Positions 50,527 to 57,737 of a stretch of DNA of 64,000 bases are shown here, piece by piece. This DNA is from JBBRQP01 sp038226175 (lineage in GTDB: Bacteria > Cyanobacteriota > Cyanobacteriia > Gloeobacterales > Anthocerotibacteraceae), in assembly GCA_038226175.1 (NCBI GenBank), contig JBBRQP010000007.1, forward strand, positions 1 to 64,000. The letters are read 5' to 3'. How positions within the stretch are numbered: position 1 is the first letter of the stretch; the number at the start of each line of letters is the position of its first letter. A program made the translations under genes and the position numbers. Below the pieces are notes generated by a model, which was not told the origin of the DNA, made no database searches, and saw only the letters and a program-made list of their open reading frames with translations.

Positions 50527-51210
50527 GTGACTACAGCCTTAACCATTACTGATCTAAGTGTCTGCCGAGGCCAACGTGCGGTTGTCGAAGCGGTCAGTTT
50601 TAGTGTAGCCCAAGGTGCCTTGTGTGTGGTAATTGGGCCCAATGGTGCCGGGAAATCTACACTGCTTAAAGCAGTGATGGGTTTGATTCGACACACCGGC
50701 AAGGTAGAAATAGCTGCTGCACAGCCGTCTTTTGGCTATGTACCACAAACTGTAGCTATAGCCGAACCTTTTCCGCTTACAGTTCTAGAGTTTGTCGCAG
50801 CCGGGGTAAAACGTCGCTGGTGGCAGCCTCAAGCGTTGCGAGCCCAAACCCTAGCTGTTCTAGAGCCTTTAGGTATTGCCCATCTCATCAACCGTTCGGT
50901 GCAAGCGCTCTCAGGAGGCGAATGGCAGCGGGTACTGCTTGCCCATGCGCTGATTGCCCAGCCCCATGTCTTGCTTTTAGATGAACCGACCACGGGACTT
51001 GATACGGCAGGAAGAGCGGATTTATTAGCAGTATTGGCTGACTTGCGCCAGCACTCAGGACTTACCCTCTTGATGGTCTCGCATGATTTGGGCTGGGTCA
51101 GACGCTCAGCTGATCAAGTAGTCTGTCTTAATCGCAAACTGATCTGTCAGGGTGAACCTTATCAGGTATTAACGGAAGATAATCTGGCCTTGGCCTATCC
51201 CCGTGGCTGA
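50527..51210 (+). CDS. znuC: Zinc/manganese ABC transporter ATPase (ZnuC-like)
   Basis: A 227-residue ATPase. Walker A GPNGAGKSTLL, Q-loop FGYVPQ, signature LSGGEWQRVLLAHAL, Walker B LLLDEPTTGLD, H-loop VSHDLGWV. The order VxxP-Q and the neighbour permease identify the zinc/manganese family. The GTG at 50527 avoids a start inside the operator; an in-frame TTG at 50479 would place the operator in the coding region. Overlaps znuB by 8 nt. The binding protein ZnuA is not adjacent. Confidence 0.88.
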   Translation: MTTALTITDLSVCRGQRAVVEAVSFSVAQGALCVVIGPNGAGKSTLLKAVMGLIRHTGKVEIAAAQPSFGYVPQTVAIAEPFPLTVLEFVAAGVKRRWWQPQALRAQTLAVLEPLGIAHLINRSVQALSGGEWQRVLLAHALIAQPHVLLLDEPTTGLDTAGRADLLAVLADLRQHSGLTLLMVSHDLGWVRRSADQVVCLNRKLICQGEPYQVLTEDNLALAYPRG

Positions 51211-52003
51211 ATTTTGGGCTTGGTTGCACTATCCATTTATGGTCAGGGCGCTAGTTGGAGCGGTTTTGCTTGGTGTCGTATGTCCGCTACTTGGCGTACT
51301 TGTTGTGCTCAAACGCATGGCTTTTTTTGCGGATGCAGTGGCTCATTTGACCTTACCTGGTGTCGTCTTGGCGATGGCAGGACAATGGGAGGTACGCAGT
51401 TTTTTATTGGGATTTACGATGACTGCAGCGGCAGGGATGCTCTGGGTCAAAGACCGCGTGACCCAGACTGCTGATACGGTATTGGGAATTTTTTCGGCAG
51501 CAGCGATGGCTTTGGGCATTGTTTTATTGGGCATAACCCAACAGACTCAGGGTAAGTTATTGAGTTTTTTGGTAGGTGATATTCTGGCAGTGGGCTGGAT
51601 TGACTTAGTTTTATTAACTGGGTTAACGCTGCTGGTTGCCTTATTTATGGTGACGACGCTGCGTGCTCAAGTAATTTTGCCGGTACAAACAGACCTGGCT
51701 CAAGTGGCAGGATTCTCAGTAACTGGGCTTAATTATGGGTTTGTTTTGCTACTCGCGGCTGTCGTGACTGTCACGATCAAAGTTGTAGGTGCTCTACTTG
51801 TTACCGCATTTTTGGTGATCCCTGCCGCTTTGGCCCGCCAAAAAGCCCGTAGTTTTATGGAAATGCTTTGGTTAGCTCCATTAGTCGGTATCTCAGGCGC
51901 GGTGAGTGGTGTATTAGGGGCTGTGCTTGTAAATGCCCCAGCCGGGCCGTTGATGGTTTTGGTGATGGCGGGTATGTGGGCATTTGCAGTATCACGCGGG
52001 TAA
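51203..52003 (+). CDS. znuB: Zinc/manganese ABC transporter permease (ZnuB-like)
   Basis: A 266-residue permease with about eight hydrophobic helices (FMVRALVGAVLLGVVCPLLGVLVV in pieces; FFADAVAHLTLPGVVLAM; LVGDILAVGW). The order VGDIL ... PAALARQKARS is typical of family-3 metal permeases (ZnuB/MntB). It starts with GTG overlapping the znuC end, so it is coupled. Which metal is carried is not shown by sequence; the Zur-like box favours zinc. A hairpin follows the gene. Confidence 0.88.
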   Translation: MAEFWAWLHYPFMVRALVGAVLLGVVCPLLGVLVVLKRMAFFADAVAHLTLPGVVLAMAGQWEVRSFLLGFTMTAAAGMLWVKDRVTQTADTVLGIFSAAAMALGIVLLGITQQTQGKLLSFLVGDILAVGWIDLVLLTGLTLLVALFMVTTLRAQVILPVQTDLAQVAGFSVTGLNYGFVLLLAAVVTVTIKVVGALLVTAFLVIPAALARQKARSFMEMLWLAPLVGISGAVSGVLGAVLVNAPAGPLMVLVMAGMWAFAVSRG

Positions 52004-52015
52004 ACATCTATAAAA

Positions 52016-52045
52016 AACCCTTCTCGCACATATCAGAGAAGGGTT
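52016..52045. terminator. Terminator between znuB and the Gly-repeat gene
   Basis: A perfect 10-bp inverted repeat (52016-52025 and 52036-52045) with a 10-nt loop. The T run lies on the minus strand side, so it terminates the Gly-repeat gene; on the plus strand it follows the znuB stop by 13 nt. Confidence 0.82.
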
Positions 52046-52080
52046 AGCTTGCCAATTTACCTTAACGTAGTGGCATAAAA

Positions 52081-52677
52081 CTAGGGTTTGGGAATAGGCT
52101 CAGTGGTACCTGTTCCTGTAGCAGTGCCTTCACCAGCAGCTTTCATATCGCCAGTGGCAGTACCTTTACCAACGGCGATACCTTTACCATCTACGGTTCC
52201 AGTGCCTTGCTTGGTTTGGATTTTGCCATTTTTGTCACGGTAGACGACGACGCCAGTGCCGCTTGCTGTACCATCACCTTTAGTGACACCAGTGCCTGTT
52301 ACGGTACCCGTGCCTTTCGCCATGCCCATGCCTTCTTTGGTTCCGGTTTCAGGCATGCCCATACCGTTAGTTGTGCCAGTGCCAGTAACTGTGCCGTTGC
52401 CCGCTGCTTTCATGTTGTCGCTGGTGGCAGTGCCTTTACCGATTGCGACCCCATTACCATCCACGGTACCAGTGCCTTTTTTATACTGTAGTTTGCCATT
52501 TTTATCACGGTACACGACAACGCCAGTGCCGCTTGCTGTACCAGTGCCTTTGACTGCGCCCTTGCCTGTAGCCGTGCCCATGCCATGAGCGGTACCCTTA
52601 CCAGTTTTTTCTCCGGCAAAGGCGGCGGAGCTGGAAACAAGGGTTACCAAGACCATCAATGCGATGAACCTTTCCAT
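52081..52677 (-). CDS. Secreted Gly-x-Gly repeat protein, unknown
   Basis: A 198-residue protein: a signal peptide (ERFIALMVLVTLVSSSAAFA) and then almost only Gly, Thr, Lys, Ala and Val, with Gly at nearly every second residue (GKGTATG, GTGTVTGTG). Two copies of a unit about 90 residues apart contain GTGVVVYRDKNGK, then GTGTVDG, then GKGTAT. The alternate Gly pattern resembles a beta-strand-rich or solenoid fold or a cross-linked matrix protein. I recognise no family. Start ATG at 52677 with AGGAGA ribosome binding site. Low complexity makes homology searches unreliable. Confidence 0.75.
   Translation of the reverse strand: MERFIALMVLVTLVSSSAAFAGEKTGKGTAHGMGTATGKGAVKGTGTASGTGVVVYRDKNGKLQYKKGTGTVDGNGVAIGKGTATSDNMKAAGNGTVTGTGTTNGMGMPETGTKEGMGMAKGTGTVTGTGVTKGDGTASGTGVVVYRDKNGKIQTKQGTGTVDGKGIAVGKGTATGDMKAAGEGTATGTGTTEPIPKP
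52112..52550. repeat. Imperfect direct repeat with 270-nt period
   Basis: Inside the Gly-repeat gene the DNA repeats at an offset of 270 nt (for example the blocks starting at 52223 and 52493). One copy spans about 52112-52280, the other about 52382-52550. The DNA-level identity suggests a fairly recent duplication of coding sequence; it is not a CRISPR. Confidence 0.75.
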
Positions 52678-52803
52678 CTGTCTCTCTCCTAAATACACAT
52701 ACTTTATTTAGACTATCTTTTCTGAATGAAAGGTTCATACCTCCTAAGAGATAGACATGCTGTTTTTACAAAAAGTTCGTAGCAAAAGTTTATACTGAAC
52801 CTA

Positions 52804-52833
52804 TTGACAAGCGCAAATCGTTTTTTGTATCAT
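52804..52833 (+). promoter_or_regulatory. Promoter of the two small accessory genes
   Basis: TTGACA (52804-52809) and TATCAT (52828-52833) are separated by 18 nt, about 30 nt before the first ATG. A perfect 10-nt palindrome CTCAATTGAG (52837-52846) lies at the expected transcript start and may be an operator. Confidence 0.6.
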
Positions 52834-52859
52834 TATCTCAATTGAGTAAATGAGGTTTT

Positions 52860-53162
52860 ATGGCAAATATTTCAATTGAGATTCGTGTAGGCACAGAAGA
52901 AATAGAGGACATCTTACCTGATGACGGTGGAGACCTTAAAGCAAGTTTCAACGTCGGTATTCATCGCAGTGGTTCTAAGGTTGTTTTAGTGGATATTCAA
53001 GTTGGCAGTAGATCTAAGCGCTATTACTTCCCTAACGCTTATATCGTCTCATTACCCAGCCAACCCGATGCCTATGTAATCTCAGAAATCTTATCCATTG
53101 CCTTTGATAAAGTTGTATCCCGTGTCAATTGCAACTATGTTGCGACTGGCTCTGGTTATTAA
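52860..53162 (+). CDS. Small unknown protein, 100 residues
   Basis: A cytoplasmic beta-rich protein (ISIEIRVGTEEIEDILPDD; SGSKVVLVDIQVGSRSKRYYF). No signal, helix or known motif; not recognised. A GAGG site sits 4 nt before the ATG, and a good promoter lies upstream. First of two small genes that point toward the STAND NTPase on the other strand. AT-richer than core genes by eye. Confidence 0.65.
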   Translation: MANISIEIRVGTEEIEDILPDDGGDLKASFNVGIHRSGSKVVLVDIQVGSRSKRYYFPNAYIVSLPSQPDAYVISEILSIAFDKVVSRVNCNYVATGSGY

Positions 53163-53205
53163 AGTTTACTTCTCACTACTGCACATCCACTAAAGGTAGG
53201 TAACT

Positions 53206-53439
53206 ATGACCCGTAAATTTGCACTCTATGTTGCAGGAGACTCTCTAACAATCGAAGGCTCCGTTGACACAACCACTCCTGTCCTAATTTATATTGATGT
53301 CTCAAACTCAGACTTGGCAGTTTGTGTAGCAAAGGAAAAGGCAAGAACTGTGAACGATCCTGCTCATGTTGACGTGATGGTTGAAGAAACGCATTTTAAA
53401 ACCTTGCGCTGGCCGCCCAATAGCGGCCTTTCAAACTAG
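53206..53439 (+). CDS. Small unknown protein, 77 residues
   Basis: A 77-residue soluble protein (FALYVAGDSLTIEGSVDTTTP; later VNDPAHVDVMVEETHFKTLRW). Not recognised. AAAGGTAGG precedes the ATG, 43 nt after the previous gene, so likely one operon. The last codons contain a GGCCGC/GCGGCC hairpin followed by TTT, which could end transcription early. Confidence 0.62.
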   Translation: MTRKFALYVAGDSLTIEGSVDTTTPVLIYIDVSNSDLAVCVAKEKARTVNDPAHVDVMVEETHFKTLRWPPNSGLSN

Positions 53440-53452
53440 TAGCATCTATAGT

Positions 53453-53500
53453 TTTAAGATAACAAGTAGACCATGTTTTTTCTCTGCTTGTTATCTTAAA
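53453..53500. terminator. Inverted repeat between small genes and the STAND gene
   Basis: A perfect 14-bp inverted repeat (53453-53466 with 53487-53500) encloses 20 nt containing T residues. It separates two converging genes and probably terminates both, although the loop is large. Confidence 0.6.
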
Positions 53501-53514
53501 TAACTTTTGAAAAC

Positions 53515-56268
53515 TTAGCTCATTGATTCTCGCCAAATTTGGGCGAGTCTGTAGTTAGCAGGGATATTATTTAAGTAAGAGTTGCGATGATCATCGTTCG
53601 TAAATCTTGCAGCTTGCACCATCAAGAAATCATAACTTTTATTTAAGAGATTCTGTGCTTGATCACGCTCTTGTCTGTAGGTAAGTAGCTCATAACAAGT
53701 CAAACTAAAACGGCTAGGAGCACCTATATTCTCGGTGCCATTTTCTATAAAATAGTTCAAAGCTAAATTAATATATTCGTCCGCCTGAGTAGATAGTTTT
53801 TGGTTCCAAAATATCCATGCTAGTCGCAACTGACTTTCTGCTTTTAGGGCAGTTTGATCATCTTGACAAAATTTAATACACTCTTCGTAATTACTTCGTG
53901 CTTGCAGCCAATGATTCTTGCCACTGCGTTCGTGAATATAGCCTAGCTTAAAATAAACTTCTACTGTCAGTCTTGATTTTTCATTAGCTAGCGCCCGATC
54001 ACAAAAAGTTTTAGCCTCACGATCTCGGTTCATTTCAATATAAATACTAGCTAAATCATTACAACAGTAGTCATGACCAATTGCGAAATCAATCACTTCA
54101 CAAATCTCTAAGGCTTGTTGTAAATAATACTCAGCCCTATCAAAATCACCAATTAGTTTGTAAGCACGACCCAAATCGTGAAAAGTTGCAGCGATGCATG
54201 ATTGATGACTATAAATCTTATGCATATCAAGAGCTTTTTGATAATAGTAAAACGTGTTCTCCAAATCAAAGTTTTTCAAGTAAATATCGCCCAAATTCTT
54301 AAGACAAGTAGCAGCAGAATCAGGTATTTCTAACTTTTCAGATATCTCTAATGCCTGTTCATAATAATATTGGGCATCAATTAAATTTTGAGAATGATAA
54401 TAACAAACACCCAATCCAAGCAATTGTATTAATTCTGCTTTTCTATCTTTCAAATCTCGGCTAATCCGCAGTGCCTCAAGATAACAGAGTATGGCTTTTT
54501 TGAGGTCATTTTGATGCATTAAACTATTGGCATAAAGAGCAAGACTATCGATTATACCTATTGGATAAACAATATCGCGACTCATCTTCAAAGCAGCACT
54601 GGCTATCTCTTGAATTCTTGTTCGATTACCCAATCCAAAGTAAGCATAGCCAATTCCTAACAGACAGTTAATCTTCTCAAAATCACCCTCTAAATGTCCT
54701 TCTAAAGCTTGCCATAAGGGCAATAATTCTCGCGCAAAACCTTTCTGTATTAACCATTCACCAAGCAACATGCCATCAATAGTTTTTCTCAAGATCTGGT
54801 AGGATTGCGTCCACTCTTCAAGCTTATAGCGATGCCAAAAAGCTTCTAGTAAATGGGCAACACGCTCTTTACCTGTCTTAGACCGAGGTGGTGAATTTTC
54901 CCAATAGGTCACCGCCTGTTGATGGGCTTGCCGCCACCAGGTGTAGTTAGCTTTAAGTTGGACGCGGCTATATTCAGCAATCAAAGGGTGTAATTGATAA
55001 CCACCTCGTTCACCACGTACCAATGACCGACGCTTGAGAGCAACTAATACAGATTCACATACAGATAATGGCTCATCCCACATCAGAATGCGTATTCCTG
55101 GTTCGGTGACGGGTAATTCAAAGCGGTACACGCCGAGTCTCACCAGTAGCTGCCAAGCCTTTTCATTCGTTCGACGTAAGCGTTCAAATTGTCCTCTAAT
55201 TAAACTATTGGTCATCTCCCTTTGACTCAAGCTATCGCCGTAATATTCGTAATATATAAGCAGATCAATATTTTCTTCTAGGCATTCTTGGGCAATCAAA
55301 TTCATGGCAAACGGATGACCATCACAAGCATTCCCTAATAATTGAATCGCTCGAATCTGTTGTTCATCTACCAATAAATTCTCTAGGCCGCGTTCGAGGT
55401 AGCGCTCCCTAAAAAATGGTAAATAATCTTCTTCCGGTAGGCCTGCTACTGGCTCAAATTTCACATTCATACGCGCCCGATGATTCAGATCAGGCTTGAT
55501 ACGACTAGTGATAATAATAAAACTCCGGTGTTGGTGGTCAATCCAATCACTCAAAACCATATCATAGGGCTCAAATTTGTCAGTAAACCGAGTATCGGTC
55601 ATGGCTGCATCGAGATTATCTAAGATTAGTAAATAGCGATTTTTTCTAAAATAGCTCATTACAGCTTGTTGACGGTCAACCAATTTTGTTGGTGGCGAGG
55701 GATGCCCAATTTGCTCCAAGATATCTTGTAAGACGGTTTCTATTAGTAAAGGTTCTCTCTCAGCAACGCGAACAACAATAATTTTCTTAAACAATTCTCG
55801 GTTTTCATAGGCTAAATACTCAGCAAAAGTTGTCTTACCAACACCACCTTCGCCAAGTAAAAACAACATGTGCATCCCAGAATTTTCTACAAACCATTTT
55901 TGATATAGCTTGATTTTTTCGCGTCGTCCAACCCAAAACTGTGGTGGATTGAAAGGTAAACTCAGCTCTTCAACATCTGTATCAAAATCCGCAATTACTT
56001 GATCATAGGTCTTACTCAAAAAGAACTGACACATAAAATCTACCGTGCGTGGTGCACCACTGCCATCTCTAAAGAAATTTTGTACAGTTCTAACTGAAAC
56101 TACACTTGTGCCCTGATCATCACAGGCTTCAGGAAACCGATTATCTAGCGCACTCACTAATCTTGTCGGACTGTTACTAAATCGTTGCTCATAATTTTCC
56201 CGCAACCTTTCCATGATGCGGTTATCTACGTCTATACGACGACCTTGACGACGACCTTCTTGAGGCAT
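53515..56268 (-). CDS. STAND NTPase: N-terminal DNA-binding-like region, NB-ARC, TPR repeats
   Basis: A 917-residue signalling ATPase. The first ~100 residues include a helix-turn-helix-like stretch (SVRTVQNFFRDG at 58-69). The NB-ARC domain has Walker A GEGGVGKTT (139-147), Walker B LLILDNLD (213-220), an RNBS-B-like IIITSR (251-256), GHPFAMNL (317-324) and an LHPLIAEY sensor. From about residue 540 tandem TPRs follow (GLGVCYYHSQNLIDAQYYYEQAL; KNLGDIYLKNFDLENTFYYYQKAL in pieces). STAND NTPases are switches that oligomerise on ligand binding; members act in regulation or in anti-phage defence. No effector domain is visible. AT-rich compared with core genes. Confidence 0.85.
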   Translation of the reverse strand: MPQEGRRQGRRIDVDNRIMERLRENYEQRFSNSPTRLVSALDNRFPEACDDQGTSVVSVRTVQNFFRDGSGAPRTVDFMCQFFLSKTYDQVIADFDTDVEELSLPFNPPQFWVGRREKIKLYQKWFVENSGMHMLFLLGEGGVGKTTFAEYLAYENRELFKKIIVVRVAEREPLLIETVLQDILEQIGHPSPPTKLVDRQQAVMSYFRKNRYLLILDNLDAAMTDTRFTDKFEPYDMVLSDWIDHQHRSFIIITSRIKPDLNHRARMNVKFEPVAGLPEEDYLPFFRERYLERGLENLLVDEQQIRAIQLLGNACDGHPFAMNLIAQECLEENIDLLIYYEYYGDSLSQREMTNSLIRGQFERLRRTNEKAWQLLVRLGVYRFELPVTEPGIRILMWDEPLSVCESVLVALKRRSLVRGERGGYQLHPLIAEYSRVQLKANYTWWRQAHQQAVTYWENSPPRSKTGKERVAHLLEAFWHRYKLEEWTQSYQILRKTIDGMLLGEWLIQKGFARELLPLWQALEGHLEGDFEKINCLLGIGYAYFGLGNRTRIQEIASAALKMSRDIVYPIGIIDSLALYANSLMHQNDLKKAILCYLEALRISRDLKDRKAELIQLLGLGVCYYHSQNLIDAQYYYEQALEISEKLEIPDSAATCLKNLGDIYLKNFDLENTFYYYQKALDMHKIYSHQSCIAATFHDLGRAYKLIGDFDRAEYYLQQALEICEVIDFAIGHDYCCNDLASIYIEMNRDREAKTFCDRALANEKSRLTVEVYFKLGYIHERSGKNHWLQARSNYEECIKFCQDDQTALKAESQLRLAWIFWNQKLSTQADEYINLALNYFIENGTENIGAPSRFSLTCYELLTYRQERDQAQNLLNKSYDFLMVQAARFTNDDHRNSYLNNIPANYRLAQIWRESMS

Positions 56269-56336
56269 GACAGTAATATTTTTATCAAATCATCATAAGT
56301 TACTTTTTTGATCCCCGCTATCTTACGGTAATCTCT

Positions 56337-56375
56337 CTTCATCAAGGAGAGATACTATGTCTCTCCTTGATGAAG
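56337..56375 (-). terminator. Perfect 16-bp hairpin after the cyclophilin stop
   Basis: The arms 56337-56352 and 56360-56375 pair perfectly with a 7-nt loop, and the right arm abuts the cyclophilin stop codon. No T run follows, so it may be a weak terminator or a protective 3' structure between cyclophilin and the STAND gene. Confidence 0.6.
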
Positions 56376-56840
56376 TTAGGCTTCGACAACCCGTACTGTA
56401 ATCATCCGGTCACCGCCACGAATCCCATTAACTACGGTCATTTGGTTGTTATCAATGACTTGTCCGAATACCGTATGCACGCCATCAAGGTGCGGCTGTG
56501 GACTGTGGGTAATAAAAAATTGTGAGCCACCCGTGTCTTTGCCCGCATGAGCCATACTCAACGTGCCGTTTTGGTGTTTATGAGGGTTACCCTTGGTCTC
56601 ACATTTGATCGTATAACCCGGCCCACCGGTACCAATGCGTCGGTCGCCAGGGGGCAAAGTTTTACTCAGTGGGTCACCGCCTTGCACCATAAAATTGGAA
56701 ATCACCCGATGGAAACTCAGGCCATCATAAAAGCCTTGGCTGCAAAGCTTCTCAAAATTTGCGACCGCGAGGGGTGCATCTTTTTCAAACAGTTCAATTT
56801 CAATCGTGCCTTTGTCTGTCTCAAAAATGGCTTTTTTCAT
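56376..56840 (-). CDS. Cyclophilin-type peptidyl-prolyl cis-trans isomerase
   Basis: A 154-residue cyclophilin without a signal. It has ANFEKLCSQGFYDGLSFHRV, FMVQGGDP, FGQVIDNNQM and the family's SQFFITHSPQPHLDG with the active-site Arg and Phe residues (SFHRV, SQFF). The start MKKAIFETDKG at 56840 fits the family; the 11 codons upstream do not. It catalyses proline isomerisation in the cytoplasm. Between pgeF and the STAND gene, all on the minus strand. Confidence 0.94.
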   Translation of the reverse strand: MKKAIFETDKGTIEIELFEKDAPLAVANFEKLCSQGFYDGLSFHRVISNFMVQGGDPLSKTLPPGDRRIGTGGPGYTIKCETKGNPHKHQNGTLSMAHAGKDTGGSQFFITHSPQPHLDGVHTVFGQVIDNNQMTVVNGIRGGDRMITVRVVEA

Positions 56841-56902
56841 GATTTGTCCAAGTTTATGTCGCCATTGTGACATTTTGACCCCAAGACAAGCAACTGTCAG
56901 CG

Positions 56903-57604
56903 TTAGGTTGGGGCTGAAGAGACCGGGGCAATACCAGAGCGTTGGACCCCTGATCTGCCATCACGCCGATAGGAATAAAATAGTTCTGGTGTGTCAAATG
57001 TACAATATTCACACATAGCAATGTGTTCAGGATTCACCCCAAGATTTAAGGCTTGTTGGTAATTGATGGCTTTGACATCGAGATGACTTGCCGCGGTGGT
57101 GAGGCCAAGGGTTGCTAAAACTTGTTGGGCGACATCGGCACCAACCGGATAACGCGGCTGACTGATGGCAGGACCAATCGCTATTTTGAGCGTTGCGAGA
57201 TTAGCCCCCCGTTCTTGAAGTGCGCGCAGTGTCAACGGTAAAATTTTTTGGGCAGTGCCTCGCCAACCTGCATGAATAGCGGCTACTTGGGTGTCAGTCG
57301 CAACTAATATAGGCACACAATCAGCGCTAGAGACCCAGACCGAAGTTCCCGGAGTATGGGTGATCAGCGCGTCGCCTTCAGTGAGTAGCTGCTCTGGGGT
57401 TTGAATAATTGCGCTATGGATTTGGTGCAACCATAAAGCTCTTGTCCCATCTAAGCCCAAAATTTCTGCACACGCTTCTGGCTGCTGGGCGCCCAGTCGG
57501 GTAAAAAACCCATGGCTCCAGCCTGCTAATAAATCACAGGTTAACCAAGTGGTTTCGGCCTTTATATGAAGTTGCCAATCTGCTGCAACTCTTTGTGTCT
57601 TCAT
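56903..57604 (-). CDS. pgeF: Peptidoglycan editing factor PgeF (YfiH, laccase-like)
   Basis: A 233-residue multicopper-oxidoreductase-related protein with metal-binding Cys/His residues in WVSSADCVPIL and AAIHAGWRGTAQKI. YfiH/PgeF proteins remove misincorporated amino acids from peptidoglycan precursors, and human FAMIN is a purine-metabolism relative. C-terminal CEYCTFDTPELFYSYRRDG completes the family pattern. Divergent from cphA across a 133-nt gap; no clear promoter pair was found there. Confidence 0.9.
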   Translation of the reverse strand: MKTQRVAADWQLHIKAETTWLTCDLLAGWSHGFFTRLGAQQPEACAEILGLDGTRALWLHQIHSAIIQTPEQLLTEGDALITHTPGTSVWVSSADCVPILVATDTQVAAIHAGWRGTAQKILPLTLRALQERGANLATLKIAIGPAISQPRYPVGADVAQQVLATLGLTTAASHLDVKAINYQQALNLGVNPEHIAMCEYCTFDTPELFYSYRRDGRSGVQRSGIAPVSSAPT

Positions 57605-57737
57605 GCCTGATGCCGATGCTTCAGTGCAAGTCTAGCGTTTTGCAAGTTACAAAGGATTGTTTTGGGGTCTTAAATAAAAACTACCGATGTCAAGCCTAGA
57701 AATGTTAAGTTTAGCTTGGTATAAATTTTTGTCTGCC

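Noticed and set aside
52112..52550. CRISPR-like repeats in the Gly-repeat gene
   Set aside because: Two long coding copies, no short spacers.
57687..57737. A 17-residue extension of CphA
   Set aside because: The cyanophycin synthetase family begins MKILxxRxLRGPN at 57738.
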